Origin: Candidatus Dormiibacterota bacterium
GTDB taxonomy: Bacteria; Chloroflexota; Dormibacteria; Aeolococcales; Aeolococcaceae
Assembly (NCBI GenBank): GCA_003132805.1
Contig: PKYW01000093.1
Location: 1-37,709, forward strand
Length of the DNA stretch: 37,709 bases
Direction of reading: 5' to 3'
Part shown: one piece after another, positions 33,318 to 37,709 of the stretch
Layout: each line of letters starts with the position of its first letter
Numbering within the stretch: the first letter of the stretch is position 1
Position numbers and translations under genes: made by a program
Notes under the pieces: generated by a model
The model's input: only the letters and a program-made list of their open reading frames with translations
The model's database searches: none
Told to the model about the DNA's origin: nothing

Positions 33318-33332
33318 AGTGGATCACCCATG
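33315..33332 (+). promoter_or_regulatory. TAGAGT box 9 nt before the carboxylate-amine ligase ATG
   Basis: TAGAGT (33315-33320) overlaps the stop of protein A and is followed by 9 nt and ATG 33330. It could give an internal short-leader promoter. Read-through from the upstream gene is equally likely. Confidence 0.3.
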
Positions 33333-34523
33333 ACCCACATCGAGTTCGTCTCCAGCCCCAGACCGACTGTGGGCGTGGAGATGGAGCTGGAGCTCATCAA
33401 CCGCGACACGCGCGAGCTGGTGAGCGGCGCCCACGAGATCCTCGGCGAGATGAACGCCGGGCACGGTGAGGCGGGCCATCCCAAGGCCAAGAAGGAGCTG
33501 CTTCAGTCGACGGTCGAGATCATCACGGGTATCTGTGAGACCGCCGCGGAGGTGAAGGCCGACCTGGCTGCGACCATGGCCGAGCTTCGCGAGCGCACCG
33601 AGCCGCGCAACCTCGAGCTGATCTGCTCGGGCACGCATCCCTTCAGCGACCCCTCCCTCCAGGAGATCAGCCCGGACCCACGCTACCAACGGCTGGTCAA
33701 CGACATGCAGTGGCCGGCAAAGCAGATGCAGATCTTCGGCATCCACGTCCACGTCGGGGTCCGCAGCGGTGAGAAGGCGATCGCGATGGTCAACGCGCTG
33801 TCCGCCTACATCCCGCACTTCCTCGCGCTCTCGGCATCGAGCCCGTACTGGATGCGCCATGACACGGGGATGGCGTCGTGGCGTTCCAAGGTCTTCGAGG
33901 GGCTGCCGACGGCGGGTCCGCCGTGGATCCTGAGCGGCTGGCCGCAGTTCGAGCAGCTGATGGACACGCTCATCTCGTCGCACACCATAAAGACGATCCG
34001 CGAGGTGTGGTGGGACATCCGTCCTCATCCGGGCTTCGGCACCGTCGAGATTCGCGTGTGCGACGGCATCCCGACACTGCGCGAAGTCGGTGTCGTCGCG
34101 GCCCTGAGCCAGTGCCTCGTGCACCAGTTCGACGTCATGATCGATCGTGGGTACACGCTGCCGACGCCGCGCGCGTGGTTGGTCCGGGAAAACAAGTGGC
34201 GTGCGGCCCGGCACGGCCTCGACGCCTCGATCATCGTCGACGAGGGCGGCACCACCGTGCCGCTGCGCCAGGCGATCCGCGAGCTCGTCGAGGATCTCAC
34301 TCCGATTGCGACGCGGCTCAGTTGCACGAACGAGTTGCGTGGCGCTCTCGACATCATGGAGCGGGGATCGAGCTACATCCGCCAGCGCGAGGTCGTCGAG
34401 GCGGGTGGCTCGCTCGTCGATGTCGTCGACAGCCTGATCGCCGAGTTACACGCCGACATACCTGCGCCGCGTTCCGCGGTGCTCGAGGCGGTGGGCAAGC
34501 AGGTCGTCGGCGCCGCGGACTGA
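33330..34523 (+). CDS. ybdK: Carboxylate-amine ligase, YbdK / glutamate-cysteine ligase family 2
   Basis: 397 aa, normal for the GCS2 (COG2170) family. The glutamine-synthetase-like fold shows GVEMELELIN (metal-binding Glu residues from 15), ELLQSTVEIITG, FGIHVHVGVRSG (His pair) and HPGFGTVEIRVCDGIPT (Glu and Arg for substrate). Family members form a gamma- or alpha-amide between a carboxylate, often glutamate, and an amine such as cysteine, using ATP. EgtA and YbdK are the known relatives. No gshB or egtBD gene is nearby. The neighbours are ATP-grasp ligases, which suggests it supplies or extends a peptide-like intermediate. Confidence 0.88.
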   Translation: MTHIEFVSSPRPTVGVEMELELINRDTRELVSGAHEILGEMNAGHGEAGHPKAKKELLQSTVEIITGICETAAEVKADLAATMAELRERTEPRNLELICSGTHPFSDPSLQEISPDPRYQRLVNDMQWPAKQMQIFGIHVHVGVRSGEKAIAMVNALSAYIPHFLALSASSPYWMRHDTGMASWRSKVFEGLPTAGPPWILSGWPQFEQLMDTLISSHTIKTIREVWWDIRPHPGFGTVEIRVCDGIPTLREVGVVAALSQCLVHQFDVMIDRGYTLPTPRAWLVRENKWRAARHGLDASIIVDEGGTTVPLRQAIRELVEDLTPIATRLSCTNELRGALDIMERGSSYIRQREVVEAGGSLVDVVDSLIAELHADIPAPRSAVLEAVGKQVVGAAD

Positions 34524-34527
34524 GCGG

Positions 34528-34650
34528 GTAAGCGAGGCTGAACGCGAGCAGGTCATCCAGACCCTTGCGAAGATCCGTGCGAACGCAGAGGCAATGGGGG
34601 CGCGCCCGGTCCCGCCGGTGACGATGCGACGGCGCGCTGTACCTCGTTAG
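34528..34650 (+). CDS. Possible short reading frame after the carboxylate-amine ligase
   Basis: In the +1 frame relative to the ligase a product containing SEAEREQVIQTLAKIRANAE and ending RRRAVPR runs to TAG 34648-34650. That stop overlaps the TAA of the convergent ATP-grasp gene (34647-34649). The sequence is helical at first and then Pro/Arg-rich. No ATG, GTG or TTG stands at its head, and the frame extends back into the ligase gene, so the start is unknown. It may be a frameshifted extension, a decayed gene or chance. Codon third positions are only about 70% GC, lower than I would expect of the window's real genes. Confidence 0.2.
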   Translation, partial: VSEAEREQVIQTLAKIRANAEAMGARPVPPVTMRRRAVPR

Positions 34651-35870
34651 TACGCGTAGAGCTGCAGCTCGGTCGCGAACCGATCCGCGATCTCGATGCA
34701 CGAGCTCAGGTCGGGGTGTCTGACGATCACCATCCCGTCGGAGATGAGCGTCATCAACCAGTCGCGACGCGGCGCACCGATGGGCAGCAGGTCGATCGCG
34801 CACACCCACTCGTCGTAGTCCGACAGCAATCGCGAGAGCCCGTCGATGTGCGTGATCCTGCCTTGCCCCTGCGCACGCTTGAAGATGGACGCCGCGTTGT
34901 AACGGCGCTCGATCGGCTCTGAGAAGCGACCGTGGATGAGCGCCTCGGCCCACTGCTGGAACAGGTCGAGGTCGTTGGCGAAATTCATCACGTCGACTGT
35001 GCGAGCGCCGGGTGGGCGCGCGCCGATCTCGCCGAAAACCACCTCGCCGTTGTCGCGCCGGTACCACTCCATGTGGGTGAATCCGTCGCGAAATCCGAGC
35101 GCGCGCAGCACGTCGCGGCCCATGGCCCGGCCGCTCGAGAGTTCGGGCGCGTCGATGTCGCGCACTACCATCGTCACTGGGCTGATCCACTCGAGCTGGC
35201 GCGCGATCAACGGCCGCGGCCGGTACCAGGCGACGTTGTCGAAGAGCACCTCGCCGCCGGCGCAGATGGTGTCGTACGTGTACTCGGAGGCCTCGACGAA
35301 CTCCTCGACGCTCACCTCATCGATCCACACGAGCTTGGGGATGACACTGTCGAGCACAACTTCGCCGTCGACACGATAGGTATCGGCTGACCCTGCGCCT
35401 GCAATCGGTTTGACGATGATCGGATAGCCGATACGCTCGGCCGCGTTGCGAACCTCGGTGGCGGTGGTGCAGCGGTAATGGTGTGGCGTGCGGATTCCCG
35501 CGGCATCGAGCACCTGCTTCATGCGCTCCTTGTCGCGAAAGGGGATGGTCTGCTCGACAGTCATCCCGGGAACGCCGAGAGCCTCGCGAATCCGCGCAGC
35601 GAGCACCATGGTCGGCTCCCAGAGTGAGGCGACGTGGTCGATGTGGATTCCGGCGGCGCGCTGCACGACGTCGTGCACGATCGCGTCCTCGTAGGCGAAT
35701 GACGGGATCTGCCAGTAGGCGGCGAGATTGTCGCGGGCCATGTCCGGGAGCGCGGACACTTGCTGGTCGCCCGCGCCGATCACCTGCGCGCCGGCGCGCG
35801 CAAGGCCCCGCGTGAAGAAGGGCATCTCCGCCGGGTAACCGGGCGAGATCATCAGCACGGTGGCGGTCAC
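34647..35870 (-). CDS. ATP-grasp ligase, paralogue B
   Basis: 407 aa from GTG 35870. An N-terminal Rossmann-like domain (MTATVLMISPGYPAEMPFFT) is followed by Lys114 in FRDKERMK, IIVKPIAGAGSADTYRV (Lys154 and glycine loop), Glu268 in FTHMEWYRRDNGE and Glu281 in GEIGARPPGA. The fold is that of carboxylate-amine ligases such as LabA/BacD-like dipeptide ligases. The Asn that usually follows the second metal Glu is Gly here. It is translationally coupled to paralogue C upstream (GTGA). Its C-terminal 100 residues contain RYNAASIFKRAQGQGRI, as in C. Confidence 0.85.
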   Translation of the reverse strand: MTATVLMISPGYPAEMPFFTRGLARAGAQVIGAGDQQVSALPDMARDNLAAYWQIPSFAYEDAIVHDVVQRAAGIHIDHVASLWEPTMVLAARIREALGVPGMTVEQTIPFRDKERMKQVLDAAGIRTPHHYRCTTATEVRNAAERIGYPIIVKPIAGAGSADTYRVDGEVVLDSVIPKLVWIDEVSVEEFVEASEYTYDTICAGGEVLFDNVAWYRPRPLIARQLEWISPVTMVVRDIDAPELSSGRAMGRDVLRALGFRDGFTHMEWYRRDNGEVVFGEIGARPPGARTVDVMNFANDLDLFQQWAEALIHGRFSEPIERRYNAASIFKRAQGQGRITHIDGLSRLLSDYDEWVCAIDLLPIGAPRRDWLMTLISDGMVIVRHPDLSSCIEIADRFATELQLYAY

Positions 35871-37096
35871 GACGCGCCTCCAAGCTCGACGCGCGCCACC
35901 TCGACCACGCGGCGCAGTCCCGCCTCGACGACAGCGGTGTCCGGGTGGCGGAGGATCACATGGCCCTCACCCTCGTAGGTGCCCGATGACTGCTGGCCCA
36001 CTCCCGGCAGCTGCGCCTCGACGACGATGTCGCCGAATTCCCGCTGGAGGACCTCGAGCCCGTGGACGCCGACCACCGTGCCGCTGCCCTGGCCGCGCAG
36101 GTACGCGGCGCCGACGGCGTAGCGGCGTTCCGGCGGCGAGAACTCGTCGAAGATCTCCAGACGCGCCCATGCCGCGTACATGTCGACGTCGTGCGCATAC
36201 GAGAGCAAGGACGTGAACTGCGCGCCCGGCGGTCTCGCCGCCACCTCGCTGATGGCGATCTCGCCGTTCGACCGCCGGAACCATTCCATGTGGGTGAGAC
36301 CGGTGCGCAGACCGAGCGCGCGCAGGCCCTTGACCCCGTCGACGCGAATGGGATCGAACTCGGGACCGGAGATGTCACGCGGGAGCAGCACCGCCCACTG
36401 GATCCATGGGTTCTCGAGCACCTCGAGGGGAGTGGGGAGGTAGCGCGAGATGGAGTGCCAGACCAGCTCGCCGTTCATGAGCACGCTGTCGAAGCTGTGC
36501 TCGGCGCCGATGACCATCTGCTCGAGGAGCACCGGGTGGACCTCGCCGGGAGGATCCGCCTGCAGCCAGCTCTCGAGCTGCGAGTCGTTGTCGAGCCGGA
36601 AGGTGGAGCGAGCCCCGGCGCCGGCAGGGGGTTTCGCGACCAGGGGATAGCCGAGCTCGGTTGCCGCTGCCCGTGCCTCGGCGCCCGAGTGCACCAGCCG
36701 GTGCCGGGCGCAAGGCACCCCGTGTGTCTCGAAGACGGTCTTCATGCGTGCCTTGTCGCGGAAGTTGTACGCGACCTCGGCGCCCATTCCCGGGATGCCG
36801 AGCGCGTCGCGCACCTCGCCGAGGGGAACCTGCAACTGCTCGAGCATGCCAACCAGGCAATCGACGCTGCCGAGGTGGCGCGCCATCACCCGGGTCGCAT
36901 CGGCGATCTGCTGCGCGTCGGTGCCGTCGGAGACGCGGTAGTGACCGGCGAGCGCGGCGCGAACCTCCTCCGGAAGTCTGTCCTCGGGATCCTGGCTGAT
37001 CACCCCGAGACGGACGTCCGGCAACGACGCCGCCGCGGCCACGAAACGCACCGTGGCCGGGAGCAGAAAGGGGGCAACGAAGACCGCATTCGGCAT
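35867..37096 (-). CDS. ATP-grasp ligase, paralogue C
   Basis: 409 aa from ATG 37096. Same design as B: N-terminal domain MPNAVFVAPFLLPATVRFVA, Lys115 in FRDKARMK, LVAKPPAGAGARSTFRL (Lys155), Glu271 in LTHMEWFRRSNGE and Glu284 in SEVAARPPGAQ. The Asn position after the second Glu is Ala here. It is upstream in the two-gene unit, and its stop overlaps the GTG of B. B and C share THMEW[FY]RR.NGE and the spacing of all ATP sites, so they derive from a tandem duplication, yet their substrate-side residues differ. TAGACT (37114-37109) lies 12 nt before the ATG. Confidence 0.85.
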   Translation of the reverse strand: MPNAVFVAPFLLPATVRFVAAAASLPDVRLGVISQDPEDRLPEEVRAALAGHYRVSDGTDAQQIADATRVMARHLGSVDCLVGMLEQLQVPLGEVRDALGIPGMGAEVAYNFRDKARMKTVFETHGVPCARHRLVHSGAEARAAATELGYPLVAKPPAGAGARSTFRLDNDSQLESWLQADPPGEVHPVLLEQMVIGAEHSFDSVLMNGELVWHSISRYLPTPLEVLENPWIQWAVLLPRDISGPEFDPIRVDGVKGLRALGLRTGLTHMEWFRRSNGEIAISEVAARPPGAQFTSLLSYAHDVDMYAAWARLEIFDEFSPPERRYAVGAAYLRGQGSGTVVGVHGLEVLQREFGDIVVEAQLPGVGQQSSGTYEGEGHVILRHPDTAVVEAGLRRVVEVARVELGGAS

Positions 37097-37108
37097 GGGG
37101 GTCTGGCG

Positions 37109-37164
37109 AGTCTAGTCAGGCGGCGAGGGGCGGGTCGGGACCCAGCGGGTAGGATCTGCGCGTG
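37109..37164. promoter_or_regulatory. Divergent promoter region between paralogues C and D
   Basis: On the minus strand TAGACT (37114-37109) faces gene C. On the plus strand TAGGAT (37150-37155) is 6 nt before GTG 37162 of gene D, the leaderless spacing. Both boxes lie in a 65-bp interval and could be controlled together. Confidence 0.45.
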
Positions 37165-37709
37165 AACGTCATCTTCGTGGAGCCAGCCTTCCCCCCGAAT
37201 CAGCGCGAGTTCGTGCGCGGTCTCGCCGAGGCGGGCGCGAATGTGATCGGCATCGGCGAGCGCCCGGCAGACTGGCTCGACGCCGACCTGCGCGGCTGGA
37301 TGCTGCACTACGAGCAGATCCCCAACGTCACCGACGTGGGCGCGCTCATCGAAGCGGTGCGGTTCGCTCAGAGCAAGGTCTGGGTCGATGCGCTCGAATC
37401 GACGATCGAGTCGCACACCATGGCCGCAGCCCAGGCTCGCGAAGCCTGCGGTATCCCGGGGACGTCGGTGCGCACCGCCTATCTCTGTCGGGACAAGCCG
37501 GCCATGAAAGAGGCGCTGCGCGCCGTCGGGATCCGGACGGCACGGTCGATGGGAGCGACCAGCGCCGCGGAGGTCCGAGCCTTCGCCGCGCAGGTCGGTT
37601 ACCCGGTCATCCTCAAGCCTCGCGCCGCCGCGGGTGCGTCAGGGACGGTGCGCGTCGATTCGGATCCAGAGCTCGACCGTGCACTCGCCGACCTCGGCCA
37701 GTCCGGCGC
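37162..37709 (+). CDS. ATP-grasp ligase, paralogue D (cut by the window end)
   Basis: 182 residues are visible. GTG 37162 is set by the TAGGAT box and by homology with B and C. The N-terminus MNVIFVEPAFPPNQREFVRG is the same Rossmann-like start. Lys112 in CRDKPAMK and ILKPRAAAGASGT (Lys152 and glycine loop, 151-161) match the ATP site of the others. The metal-binding half is beyond the edge. It is divergent from C. It probably completes a set of three paralogous amide ligases. Confidence 0.8.
   Translation, partial: MNVIFVEPAFPPNQREFVRGLAEAGANVIGIGERPADWLDADLRGWMLHYEQIPNVTDVGALIEAVRFAQSKVWVDALESTIESHTMAAAQAREACGIPGTSVRTAYLCRDKPAMKEALRAVGIRTARSMGATSAAEVRAFAAQVGYPVILKPRAAAGASGTVRVDSDPELDRALADLGQSG

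Noticed and set aside
33330-34523. Assignment as glutathione or ergothioneine enzyme (GshA/EgtA)
   Set aside because: The GCS2 fold is shared, but no gshB or egtBCDE gene is nearby, so the product cannot be named.

Overview
This is a gene-dense, high-GC chromosomal segment (GC by eye roughly two thirds; not computed) from a bacterium. Frequent GTG/TTG starts, few strong Shine-Dalgarno (SD) sites and many genes with a TANNNT box 6-8 nt before the start codon suggest much leaderless transcription. With the gene content (TrpB2, group-2 PyrF, WS/DGAT wax-ester/triacylglycerol synthase, LAL regulator, S53 peptidase, YdbS/YdbT-type PH proteins), this points to Actinomycetota, Chloroflexota or Dormibacterota. 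I cannot be more precise without a search. I saw no rRNA, tRNA, CRISPR array, insertion sequence or phage genes.

Layout. 1-612: no intact gene, but a collapsed hybrid sensor kinase (PAS start joined to a receiver-domain tail). 613-5090: trpB2 (minus), then a DHA2 drug exporter, its overlapping TetR regulator and exonuclease III. 5115-9602: a minus-strand run of OsmC peroxidase, large LuxR (LAL) regulator, alpha/beta hydrolase and tautomerase. 9667-11462: a DrrAB-like ABC exporter. 11545-14020: a secreted S53 peptidase with a clear terminator, preceded by an aldo/keto reductase. 14131-15671: esterase and cupin. 15668-18794: a coupled minus-strand operon of ATP-grasp ligase, NAD(P)-dependent epimerase, HAD phosphatase and hemerythrin-like protein. 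18911-21797: WS/DGAT, an unusual acyl-CoA-dehydrogenase-like protein and a PRC-barrel protein. 21878-24916: a persulfide dioxygenase-rhodanese fusion and a CocE-type hydrolase. 24917-27300: a small membrane protein and two PH-domain membrane proteins. 27331-32021: a Cys-rich small protein, pyrF, a histone-deacetylase-like amidohydrolase, an SH3 lipoprotein, an M50 membrane protease and proC.

32073-37709 is the most striking part. Five consecutive full-size genes all encode amide-bond-forming ligases: a divergent ATP-grasp protein (A), a YbdK/GCS2 carboxylate-amine ligase, two tandem overlapping ATP-grasp paralogues (C then B, minus strand) and a divergent third paralogue (D) cut by the window edge. 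No thiol, cell-wall or NRPS gene is mixed in. The simplest reading is a pathway that joins several amino or carboxylic acids stepwise into a small peptide-like metabolite or modification whose product is unknown.

Packing is extreme. Most operon junctions are 4-nt ATGA/GTGA overlaps, and several convergent pairs share or abut their stop codons.
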